Source: Parapedobacter composti (GTDB lineage: Bacteria; Bacteroidota; Bacteroidia; Sphingobacteriales; Sphingobacteriaceae). Taken from it: a stretch of 64,000 nucleotides of DNA. Numbering within the stretch: position 1 is the first letter of the stretch; each line of letters opens with the position of its first letter. Where the stretch lies: contig NZ_FOLL01000021.1 of assembly GCF_900112315.1 (NCBI RefSeq), positions 1-64,000 of the forward strand, read 5' to 3'. Under the pieces are notes generated by a model. It had not been told where the DNA came from and did not search any database. It saw nothing but the letters and a program-made list of their open reading frames with translations. Both the position numbers and the translations under genes were made by a program. Below, one piece after another: positions 9,036 through 15,513 of the stretch.

Positions 9036-9833
9036 CTAATCCACCACCTGGCGGCGGCCCCGCTTCTTTTTGCCCCCCTGTATACGTTTGGGGCGTGCTG
9101 TCATTTCGACGGGCAAGCCCAACAGGTCGCGGACGGCCACCGATGCGCATACGCCGCCGAATGCAGCGGGAAGATAGGAAATGGTGCCATATGCTGAACG
9201 TTTGAAGTTGCTGCCGTCAGTCATCACCAACGAATCCTTACGCACTTCTTCCGTCGAAAAAACGGCTTTTACGGCAGCCGCGTTGGCCAGCCGCTTCAAC
9301 CGTTTGCGCACGTACTGGGCAAACACACACTGGTAGGTTTCAGGAAGCCAGGTTACGCGTAGCTTAGTAGGGTCGAGCTTGCCTCCCGCCCCCATCGAAC
9401 TGACTATCGGCATTCCGGAGTTCAATGCCGTCGAGAGCAGCGTCAGCTTGGGTGTAATGCTGTCTATGCAATCCATAATGTAATCGTACCGCTTTTCCAA
9501 CAACTCCCTGCACTTCTGTGGCGTGAGGAACTCCTCCACCACACGCAGCTTAAGTTGCGGGTTGATGGCCAGCAGCCGATCTTCCATGATACGTGCTTTG
9601 CTTACGCCGTGGTTAGTAGCCAGCGCCGGCAATTGCCGGTTCCGGTTGGACGGGTCCACCACATCGCCATCAACGATGGTCATTTCTCCGACACCCGCCC
9701 GGCAGATGAATTCCGCCGCGAAGGAGCCAACACCGCCGAGACCCACCACCAATACATGTTTTTGCTGCAATGCCGCAATCCCCTCATCGCCCACCAGCAG
9801 GGCGGAACGCGACAGCCAGTTGATATCTGCCAT
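9036..9833 (-). CDS. tcdA: tRNA threonylcarbamoyladenosine dehydratase TcdA
   Basis: E1-like ThiF-superfamily enzyme, 265 aa, that cyclises the t6A37 modification of ANN-decoding tRNAs to ct6A in an ATP-dependent step. The nucleotide-binding glycine loop is VLVVGLGGVGSFAAE, followed by the Asp of the IVDGDVVDPSNRNRQ motif and GVSKARIMEDRL. The TcdA-type central part has DYIMDCIDSITPKL and SSMGAGGKLDPTKL, which separate it from ThiF and MoeB. The C-terminal tail is unusually basic (RPKRIQGGKKKRGRRQ). It abuts tatD with no gap, so the two are co-transcribed, with tatD first. Confidence 0.9.
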   Translation of the reverse strand: MADINWLSRSALLVGDEGIAALQQKHVLVVGLGGVGSFAAEFICRAGVGEMTIVDGDVVDPSNRNRQLPALATNHGVSKARIMEDRLLAINPQLKLRVVEEFLTPQKCRELLEKRYDYIMDCIDSITPKLTLLSTALNSGMPIVSSMGAGGKLDPTKLRVTWLPETYQCVFAQYVRKRLKRLANAAAVKAVFSTEEVRKDSLVMTDGSNFKRSAYGTISYLPAAFGGVCASVAVRDLLGLPVEMTARPKRIQGGKKKRGRRQVVD

Positions 9834-10481
9834 TTAAATCAGTTGTAACGTTTTCCAGCCGGCAAAAATAATAGCTTTCAGCTCATCTACCGTAATATTC
9901 CGTAAAAAGGCTGCCCGTTCGTAGATGCGTTGGATGCTGGTTGGATTATCGTCAGTCTCCAGGAAAAAGGGTGGTCCGGTTTGCTGGAGGGCGACGGCCG
10001 CATTGCTGCCTTCCTGCATGATGGCTGCTCCAAACGACAGCAGGAACCCGTGCCGCTGCAACTGGCGCGCCAGTTCGGGCGATTTATGGAAGCCATGGAT
10101 AATCATCGGTACCTGGGAAGCGTATTTCCGGCCATAAGGCAACAGCTCATCGAATGCCCGTACACAATGGATAATCAGCGGCTTGGCGCAGGCGACGGCC
10201 AACTCGGCCTGCTGCCGGAAGGCGCTATGCTGTACAGCCATGGCCGGCCCCCGCAGCCGATCGAAGCCGCACTCGCCGATGAGCTTCACTGCACCGGTTC
10301 CGGCATGCCGCTCAACCGCCTCCAGTTGCGCGTCCTTGTTTTCGGCGGTGAGATACCACGGGTGCAGACCGATGGAGCTCCATGCGCCGACAGTACTGCC
10401 GGTAGCACCGGGCAGCACATTCAGAATCTGCACCGATCCATCAGACCGGCGGCTATGCGTATGGATATCGAAGTATTCCAT
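9834..10481 (-). CDS. TatD family hydrolase
   Basis: Metal-dependent hydrolase of the TatD family (TIM barrel), 215 aa, shorter than the usual ~250-260. All metal ligands can be found: HxH in FDIHTHSR, the bridging Glu in GECGFDRL, two histidines in LIIHCVRAFDE and MIIHGFH, and the Asp in LETDDNPTSI. The start at 10481 (MEYFDIHTHS) is chosen because the family begins two or three residues before the HxH motif; the open frame upstream runs into the trp promoter region and is not coding. Transcribed divergently from the trp leader and immediately followed by tcdA. Family members are 3'-5' exonucleases or D-aminoacyl-tRNA deacylases; the substrate here is not determinable. Confidence 0.85.
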   Translation of the reverse strand: MEYFDIHTHSRRSDGSVQILNVLPGATGSTVGAWSSIGLHPWYLTAENKDAQLEAVERHAGTGAVKLIGECGFDRLRGPAMAVQHSAFRQQAELAVACAKPLIIHCVRAFDELLPYGRKYASQVPMIIHGFHKSPELARQLQRHGFLLSFGAAIMQEGSNAAVALQQTGPPFFLETDDNPTSIQRIYERAAFLRNITVDELKAIIFAGWKTLQLI

Positions 10482-10546
10482 GTTCGTTCGCGCTGCGAAG
10501 GTACGTAAAGGAGCTGCTGCAAAAAAAGGAAAACTGCGGCTCACTA

Positions 10547-10577
10547 TTGCATCTTTCAAAACAAAAACCCATATTTG
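10547..10577 (+). promoter_or_regulatory. Predicted promoter of the trp operon
   Basis: TTG (10547-10549), 20 bp, then CATATTTG (10570-10577), one mismatch from TAnnTTTG. The leader peptide ATG follows 16 bp after the -7 element, leaving a very short untranslated leader. Confidence 0.55.
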
Positions 10578-10592
10578 CCACACGCAAAAAAA

Positions 10593-10640
10593 ATGATTTT
10601 TCAAACAGGGCATATTACTTGGTGGTGGCACAGCAACTGA
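10593..10640 (+). CDS. trpL: trp operon leader peptide
   Basis: A 15-codon reading frame, MIFQTGHITWWWHSN, with three consecutive tryptophan codons (TGG TGG TGG at 10620-10628) and a TGA stop. Such a Trp run in a tiny frame between a promoter and a terminator hairpin, directly in front of trpD, is the classic arrangement for transcription attenuation: ribosome stalling at the Trp codons when charged tRNA-Trp is scarce lets the antiterminator form. It was found by reading the sequence, being too short for ordinary gene calling. No Shine-Dalgarno is visible; the start is preceded by an A-run, as is common in Bacteroidota. Confidence 0.88.
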   Translation: MIFQTGHITWWWHSN

Positions 10641-10717
10641 TGCTGTGGCAACCTCTTATTGTAAGTAATTGTTACTGAAACATATAGCGGCTTGCCATAC
10701 AACGGCAAGCTTTTTTT
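10629..10717 (+). promoter_or_regulatory. trp attenuator with alternative hairpins
   Basis: Four segments with mutually exclusive pairing are visible. Segment 1, CACAGCA (10629-10635, just after the Trp codons), pairs with segment 2, TGCTGTG (10641-10647). Segment 2 can instead use TGTGGCAA (10644-10651) to pair with segment 3, TTGCCATA (10692-10699), with one G-U pair. Segment 3, GCTTGCC (10690-10696), pairs with segment 4, GGCAAGC (10704-10710), to give the terminator. A ribosome stalled on the Trp codons covers segment 1, frees segment 2 and favours the 2:3 antiterminator. Confidence 0.85.
10690..10717 (+). terminator. trp attenuator terminator
   Basis: GCTTGCC (10690-10696), 7-nt loop, GGCAAGC (10704-10710), then seven Ts (10711-10717). 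It ends 17 bp before the trpD start. Confidence 0.88.
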
Positions 10718-10734
10718 ATGGATACTAAACAGCT

Positions 10735-11727
10735 ATGAAGGAGATATTAGCGCACCTATTTGAGTTCAAGACCTTCACCCGGGGTGAGGCCTACGAGATC
10801 CTGACCAACATTGCTTCGGGTAAATACAATAATTCCCAGATAGCGGCCTTCATGACCGCCTATGGGATGCGAAGCATCCGCGTGGAAGAGCTGGAGGGGT
10901 TTCGCGACGCCATGTTCGACCTGTGCCTGCAACTGGATTTTCGGGGCTATGAACTGATTGACCTCTGCGGTACAGGAGGTGATGGCAAAAACACATTTAA
11001 TATCTCCACGTTAGCCTCATTTGTGGTGGCTGGTGCGGGATATCCTGTAGCCAAACATGGTAACTACGGCGTGTCGTCGGGGTGCGGTTCCTCCAACGTG
11101 ATGGAACACTTGGGCTATCGGTTTACCAACGACCGGAAGACGCTCCTCCGGCAACTGGAAACCGCCAATATCTGTTTCCTGCATGCGCCGTTGTTCCATC
11201 CGGCGATGAAGACCGTGGCGCCCATCCGTCGTGAACTGGGCATCAAAACGTTTTTCAACATGATTGGCCCGTTGGTGAACCCCACCAATCCGCGTTACCA
11301 GTCTGTAGGGGTATTCAGCTTGGAACTGGCCCGCATTTATGGGTACCTGTACCAACAGAGCAGCAAACGGTATACTATCCTCCATGCGCTGGATGGTTAT
11401 GACGAGATTTCGCTGACGGGCGATTTCAAGACCATCAGCAACCACGGCGAACGCATCTGTACCCTCGGGCAACTGGGCTTCTTGCCCCAGCCTGCGGCAA
11501 GCATCCATGGGGGTGAAACCGTAGAGGAAGCGGCCGGAATTTTCATTGCCGTGCTCCAGGGCAACGGTACTGCGGAGCAAAACAATGTCGTGCTGGCGAA
11601 TGCGGCCATTGCTATACAGACCATCCATCCGGAAAAATCATTCGGCGATTGCTACTACGAAGCGGAAACTTCGCTGCTGGGAAAAAGGGCCCTGGATTGC
11701 TTCGGGAAGTTGGTTGGTGGTGGGTGA
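10735..11727 (+). CDS. trpD: Anthranilate phosphoribosyltransferase
   Basis: Second committed step of tryptophan synthesis: transfers phosphoribose from PRPP to anthranilate, 330 aa. The PRPP-binding signature CGTGGDGKNTFNIS is at residues 78-91, followed by VAKHGNYGVSSGCGSSNVME and the RRELGIKTFFNMIGPL-type segment conserved in TrpD. It is the first structural gene behind the attenuator. The start ATG overlaps the stop of a tiny frame beginning at 10718 (MDTKQL). The last residues (LVGGG) are encoded by the edge of a GGTGGTC repeat array that runs past the stop codon. trpE and trpG, which would supply anthranilate, are not in the window. Confidence 0.95.
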   Translation: MKEILAHLFEFKTFTRGEAYEILTNIASGKYNNSQIAAFMTAYGMRSIRVEELEGFRDAMFDLCLQLDFRGYELIDLCGTGGDGKNTFNISTLASFVVAGAGYPVAKHGNYGVSSGCGSSNVMEHLGYRFTNDRKTLLRQLETANICFLHAPLFHPAMKTVAPIRRELGIKTFFNMIGPLVNPTNPRYQSVGVFSLELARIYGYLYQQSSKRYTILHALDGYDEISLTGDFKTISNHGERICTLGQLGFLPQPAASIHGGETVEEAAGIFIAVLQGNGTAEQNNVVLANAAIAIQTIHPEKSFGDCYYEAETSLLGKRALDCFGKLVGGG

Positions 11728-11778
11728 CCGGTGGTCGGTGATGGGTGGTCGGTGGTCGGTGGTCGGTGGTCGGTGATA
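11723..11778. repeat. Heptamer tandem array between trpD and trpF
   Basis: Eight contiguous 7-bp units based on GGTGGTC. Perfect copies are at 11730, 11744, 11751, 11758 and 11765; degenerate copies are GGTGACC (11723), GGTGATG (11737) and GGTGATA (11772). The trpD stop codon (11725-11727) lies inside the first unit. The array fills almost the whole gap before trpF. Confidence 0.85.
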
Positions 11779-11792
11779 CGGAAAGATATAAA

Positions 11793-12419
11793 ATGAACCT
11801 TAAAATAAAGATATGCGGTTTAAAGCATCCGGGCAACATCCGGGATGTGGTGGCGTTGCAGCCGGACTACATTGGTTTCATTTTCCATCCGGATTCCAAG
11901 CGCTTCGTGGGTGGTTTGGATGGGGCATGGGTAAGGCGCTTGGATGGCACCAAAAAAACCGGTGTTTTTGTCAACGCGGATGCCGGACAGGTGAATGCTG
12001 CTATCCTGCAGTACGGGCTCGCGGCGGTGCAACTGCACGGCCAGGAAACGCCCGCATACTGCGCGGCACTGAAAGGGCTGGGCGTGGAAATCATTAAGGC
12101 GTTCGGTATCGATGCGCAATTTGACTGGGCCGTGGTAGCAGACTATGAGACGGTGGCTGACTATTACCTTTTTGACACGAAAAGCCCACGGCACGGCGGC
12201 ACGGGCGTCCGCTTCGACTGGGGGCTGCTCAGCGGGTATGGGCTCAACACGCCGTTCTTCCTGAGCGGTGGCATCGGCGCGGAAAATATCCGGGAGGCGC
12301 TACATATAGCTGACGACCGCCTTTATGCGCTGGACCTCAATTCGCGGTTTGAAACCGAACCGGGGGTCAAAGACATTGGATTACTGAAACAAACGTTACA
12401 ATCGATCAACGATGAGTGA
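11793..12419 (+). CDS. trpF: Phosphoribosylanthranilate isomerase
   Basis: Third step of the pathway: Amadori rearrangement of phosphoribosylanthranilate to CdRP, 208 aa. The general base Cys is in [13 protein letters not shown] near the N terminus and the general acid Asp in [15 protein letters not shown]; the phosphate-binding end is [12 protein letters not shown] and [16 protein letters not shown]. The start at 11793 is chosen because the family begins a few residues before KICG, and the open frame upstream is heptamer repeat. The last 8 bp overlap the trpB start. trpC, which would act on the product, is missing from the operon. Confidence 0.95.
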   Translation: MNLKIKICGLKHPGNIRDVVALQPDYIGFIFHPDSKRFVGGLDGAWVRRLDGTKKTGVFVNADAGQVNAAILQYGLAAVQLHGQETPAYCAALKGLGVEIIKAFGIDAQFDWAVVADYETVADYYLFDTKSPRHGGTGVRFDWGLLSGYGLNTPFFLSGGIGAENIREALHIADDRLYALDLNSRFETEPGVKDIGLLKQTLQSINDE

Positions 12420-13596
12420 ATACCAAGTAAACGATAAAGGTTACTACGGCAACTTCGGCGGCGCCTATGTGCCCGAGATGCTGTACCCCAATGTGGAGGA
12501 ATTGCAACAGCAATACCTGCAGATCATCCAACGCAGCGACTTCCGCGAGGAATTTGACCAGCTGCTCAGGGATTATGTGGGCCGCCCGTCGCCCCTGTAC
12601 TTCGCCAAGCGGCTTTCCGAACGTTACAATGCCAACATTTTCCTGAAGCGTGAAGACCTTAACCATACGGGTGCACACAAGATTAACAATACCATCGGCC
12701 AGATTCTGCTGGCCGAGCGATTGGGCAAGAAACGCATCATTGCCGAAACAGGCGCCGGACAGCACGGCGTGGCCACCGCCACGGTATGTGCACTGAAAGG
12801 GCTGCAATGCGTGGTATACATGGGTGCCATTGACATTGAACGGCAAGCACCGAATGTGGCGCGCATGAAAATGATGGGCGCAGAAGTGATTGCAGCTACC
12901 TCCGGCAGCCGCACACTCAAAGACGCCACCAATGAGGCGTTGCGCGACTGGATAAATAACCCCGTGGATACCCATTACATCATCGGATCGGTCGTTGGCC
13001 CCCACCCTTACCCCGATATGGTGGCAAGGTTCCAATCGGTTATCTCCGCAGAAACCCGTAAACAGCTGTTGGAGAAAACCGGGCGGGAAACACCAGACTA
13101 TGCTTTGGCTTGCGTGGGCGGGGGCAGCAATGCCGCGGGCATGTTTTACCATTTCCTGGATGAACCATCGGTCAGCTTAGTGGCCGTGGAGGCCGCCGGG
13201 AAAGGTGTTCATTCCGGCGAATCTGCCGCCACCACAGTATTGGGCCGTGAGGGGGTCTTGCACGGAAGCCGATCCATCGTTATGCAAACGGACGACGGGC
13301 AGGTCGTTGAACCGTACTCCATTTCAGCAGGACTGGATTACCCGGGCATCGGCCCGCAGCATGCATGGCTGCATAAGACAGGCCGCGCAACCTATGCTTG
13401 TATCACCGACGATGAAGCCATGCGGGCGGGACTGCTGCTTACCCGCTTGGAAGGCATCATCCCCGCCATCGAGAGCGCACACGCGCTGGCGCAGCTGGAA
13501 AAAATGGTTTTCAAAGGTGGCGAGAACGTTGTGGTATGCCTTTCGGGGCGCGGTGATAAGGACTTGGACAACTACATGAAGTACTTTGGGTTTTGA
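12412..13596 (+). CDS. trpB: Tryptophan synthase beta subunit
   Basis: PLP enzyme that condenses indole with serine to form tryptophan, 394 aa. The PLP lysine is K90 in [13 protein letters not shown]; the catalytic Glu lies in [14 protein letters not shown]. The phosphate-binding glycine loop is [10 protein letters not shown], and the C-terminal part has [16 protein letters not shown] and [10 protein letters not shown], all standard for TrpB1 (the partner of TrpA, not the stand-alone TrpB2). The start overlaps trpF by 8 bp and trpA begins 2 bp after the stop, so translation is probably coupled along the operon. Confidence 0.96.
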   Translation: MSEYQVNDKGYYGNFGGAYVPEMLYPNVEELQQQYLQIIQRSDFREEFDQLLRDYVGRPSPLYFAKRLSERYNANIFLKREDLNHTGAHKINNTIGQILLAERLGKKRIIAETGAGQHGVATATVCALKGLQCVVYMGAIDIERQAPNVARMKMMGAEVIAATSGSRTLKDATNEALRDWINNPVDTHYIIGSVVGPHPYPDMVARFQSVISAETRKQLLEKTGRETPDYALACVGGGSNAAGMFYHFLDEPSVSLVAVEAAGKGVHSGESAATTVLGREGVLHGSRSIVMQTDDGQVVEPYSISAGLDYPGIGPQHAWLHKTGRATYACITDDEAMRAGLLLTRLEGIIPAIESAHALAQLEKMVFKGGENVVVCLSGRGDKDLDNYMKYFGF

Positions 13597-13598
13597 AA

Positions 13599-14372
13599 AT
13601 GAACAGAATCAACGAATTATTTGCCAGCAATGGCGACAGACGCATACTTTCTATTTATTTTACCGCGGGATACCCAGCGCTTGACAGCACGTTGGCTATC
13701 GCCGAAACGCTGGAAAAGGCCGGAGCGGATTTCCTGGAGATCGGATTCCCGTATTCCGATCCCGTAGCTGATGGCCCCGTCATCCAGCACAGCTCTGAAG
13801 TCGCCCTTCGTAACGGCATGACCCTCCAGCGGCTTTTCGAGCAACTTAGCAATCTCCGTAAACACGTGTCTATACCTGTGCTGCTGATGGGCTATGTTAA
13901 TCCGGTACTGCAGTACGGCGTGGAACGTTTCTGCCAATCGTGCAGCGATGTTGGCGTAGATGGTGTCATTGTACCGGATTTGCCGATGTATGAATACGAA
14001 GAGCTTTACCGGCCCGTATTCGAAACGAATGGATTAAGCAATATATTTCTCGTGACGCCGCAAACTTCGGAAGCACGTATCCGTAAAATTGACGAATTAT
14101 CGAACGGATTCATTTACCTGCTGTCTTCGTCTGCAACCACGGGCAAAAACCTCTCGGTTTCGGAGCGTACCGAAGCTTATTTTTCGCGTATTCAGGCCAT
14201 GCAACTGAAAAACCCTGTGGTCATCGGTTTCGGTATTTCCGACCGCGGTACATTCTTGCGGGCTACGGACTATGCAGATGGTGCCATTGTGGGCAGCGCA
14301 TTTGTAAAATTGCTGGGCGAAGCGGACTACATGGAACGTATTCCGGAATTCATCCGTCAGTTGAAGGATTGA
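13599..14372 (+). CDS. trpA: Tryptophan synthase alpha subunit
   Basis: Cleaves indole-3-glycerol phosphate to indole and glyceraldehyde-3-phosphate and channels indole to TrpB, 257 aa. Catalytic Glu and Asp are in DFLEIGFPYSDPVADGP; the phosphate-binding loop is VIGFGISDRGTF followed by GAIVGSAFVKLL. The ATG at 13599 is preferred over an overlapping TTG at 13593 because the residues after it (MNRINELF) match the usual TrpA beginning. It is the last gene of the operon and converges on the PepSY-like gene with a 12-bp gap; no clear terminator fits in that gap. Confidence 0.95.
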   Translation: MNRINELFASNGDRRILSIYFTAGYPALDSTLAIAETLEKAGADFLEIGFPYSDPVADGPVIQHSSEVALRNGMTLQRLFEQLSNLRKHVSIPVLLMGYVNPVLQYGVERFCQSCSDVGVDGVIVPDLPMYEYEELYRPVFETNGLSNIFLVTPQTSEARIRKIDELSNGFIYLLSSSATTGKNLSVSERTEAYFSRIQAMQLKNPVVIGFGISDRGTFLRATDYADGAIVGSAFVKLLGEADYMERIPEFIRQLKD

Positions 14373-14384
14373 GCGGAAAGGACA

Positions 14385-14834
14385 TCAGTCCGGCCGCTCT
14401 TTCCGGATTTTACCGTCCGGCTCGAATTCAACCTTCAAATCTCCGTTACGGCTCTCCAGCTCCACGGCATAGCTCACCCTGTCTCCTACGGTTACCCGCT
14501 TCGCCTCTTCGATGCGGTACCCGGCGAATTCGCTGTTTATCCGCTGCTTAACAGCGTCCGGCAGGGCGTAAGAGGCAATTTCTTCTTCGTAGCGCAACAC
14601 TTTCCCCTCCTGGCTGATAAACGCCTTGTGGTCGCGCCCCAGCAAACCGGTATTGAATTCCGCCTCATAGTGGCCGTCCCGCTTGCGCTCCCATGCCACC
14701 TGCCGCGCTTTGGGAAATTGCTGCTGGAAAGCATTCAGCACAATCGCGGGCACCTCGCGCCAATGCATATCCTGGGCTGCCGCGGACATGCCTGCCATGC
14801 AGAAAACGGCCAGACCAAAAAGAATCTTTTTCAT
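14385..14834 (-). CDS. Secreted PepSY-like (DUF2874) protein
   Basis: A 149-residue protein with a signal peptide (MKKILFGLAVFCMAGMSAAAQ) and two weakly similar halves of the PepSY-like type, each with an amphipathic helix followed by beta strands: VPAIVLNAFQQQFPKA then HYEAEFN, and PDAVKQRINSEFAGYRIEEA then VELESRNGDLKVEFEPDGKI. Such proteins are periplasmic and common in Bacteroidota; their ligand is not established. The start at 14834 is chosen because it begins the signal peptide; the longer open frame adds a non-signal extension. It diverges from the metal-related module at 14945. Confidence 0.75.
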   Translation of the reverse strand: MKKILFGLAVFCMAGMSAAAQDMHWREVPAIVLNAFQQQFPKARQVAWERKRDGHYEAEFNTGLLGRDHKAFISQEGKVLRYEEEIASYALPDAVKQRINSEFAGYRIEEAKRVTVGDRVSYAVELESRNGDLKVEFEPDGKIRKERPD

Positions 14835-14908
14835 GAGTGTTCGATTTGTAACCACAAAATAAAAACTCAAAACCGGAAAAATTTGGGAAACCGGCCACCT
14901 GCCGGCGG

Positions 14909-14939
14909 TTTGCATCATGAAGTTTTTTACCTATCTTTG
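14909..14939 (+). promoter_or_regulatory. Strong Bacteroidota promoter before the HYC_CC_PP gene
   Basis: TTTG (14909-14912), 19 bp, TATCTTTG (14932-14939): an ideal match. The first ATG is only 5 bp beyond the -7 element, so the transcript should be leaderless or nearly so. Confidence 0.75.
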
Positions 14940-14944
14940 TATCG

Positions 14945-15400
14945 ATGATGGCCAAGATATTCAGCATATTACTTACCATCGTGTACGGCTTGTCAGCTAC
15001 CGGTGCCTCCGTGCACCTCCACTACTGCTGCGGCAAAGCCCAGCAATTAGTGATACAGCTCCAGCATGAAGCCGGCCACCATGACTGCCCGCTCTGCACC
15101 GAGCATCAGCAACCGGTGGAAGCGACGGCCGGATGCTGCGATGAACAAAGTTGCGGCGATGCTGAACACGACGGCCACTGCCAGGACGTCAAAGTGGAGG
15201 CCGCCACGACAACCAAGGAACACCTGCCGAGCAACGACAAGAACCTTTTCAGCATTTATCCGGCAGAACTGCTGGTTTTTACGCTTATCCGCTTTGCAAA
15301 TCAGCCGTTAGCCATCCATCAAGCCCCGAAAACAACAGCCAACGTCGGCTCTCCTCCCGCTGTTCCGCTGTTCATCCGGCACTGCACTTACCTCATCTGA
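14945..15400 (+). CDS. HYC_CC_PP family small Cys/His-rich protein
   Basis: A 151-residue protein of the Bacteroidota family named after its HYC, CC and PP motifs. After a hydrophobic N terminus (KIFSILLTIVYGLSATGASV) come LHYCCGK, then HHDCPLC, GCCDEQSCGD and HDGHC, a cluster of Cys and His residues suited to binding a soft metal. The C-terminal end is PPAVPLFIRHCTYLI. Start could be 14945 or the next codon, 14948. It begins right at the predicted transcription start. Its stop codon overlaps a long inverted repeat preceding the HMA-TonB receptor gene, and the context suggests a role in metal (probably copper) handling; that is inference. Confidence 0.75.
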   Translation: MMAKIFSILLTIVYGLSATGASVHLHYCCGKAQQLVIQLQHEAGHHDCPLCTEHQQPVEATAGCCDEQSCGDAEHDGHCQDVKVEAATTTKEHLPSNDKNLFSIYPAELLVFTLIRFANQPLAIHQAPKTTANVGSPPAVPLFIRHCTYLI

Positions 15401-15508
15401 TGTTTCTTTATTGAATGATCGCGTAAAACACCGCTGTGCGTTACGCGGAAGATGTACGGCTATTCCGTATCGCATCGCTATTTTTTAGTTCAATAAAGAT
15501 TAAACATC
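15399..15508 (+). ncRNA. Putative cis-regulatory RNA with three-way-junction fold
   Basis: A 110-nt segment between two metal-module genes folds on paper into three nested helices. P1: GATGTTTCTTTATTGAA (15399-15415) pairs with 15489-15508 over 17 bp with a 3-nt bulge (ATT). P2: CGCGTAA (15420-15426) with TTACGCG (15441-15447), continued by CAC/GTG and a CGCT tetraloop. P3: GATGTACGG (15451-15459) with CCGTA-CATC (15465-15476) with a 3-nt bulge. P1 ends 5 nt before the receptor ATG at 15514, so it could mask ribosome entry. A small inverted-repeat element (MITE-like) is the alternative reading. Confidence 0.5.
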
Positions 15509-15513
15509 CATCA

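Noticed and set aside
10482..10631. 50-residue N-terminal extension of the TatD protein
   Set aside because: TatD proteins start just before the HxH motif; the extension overlaps the trp promoter and leader peptide on the other strand.
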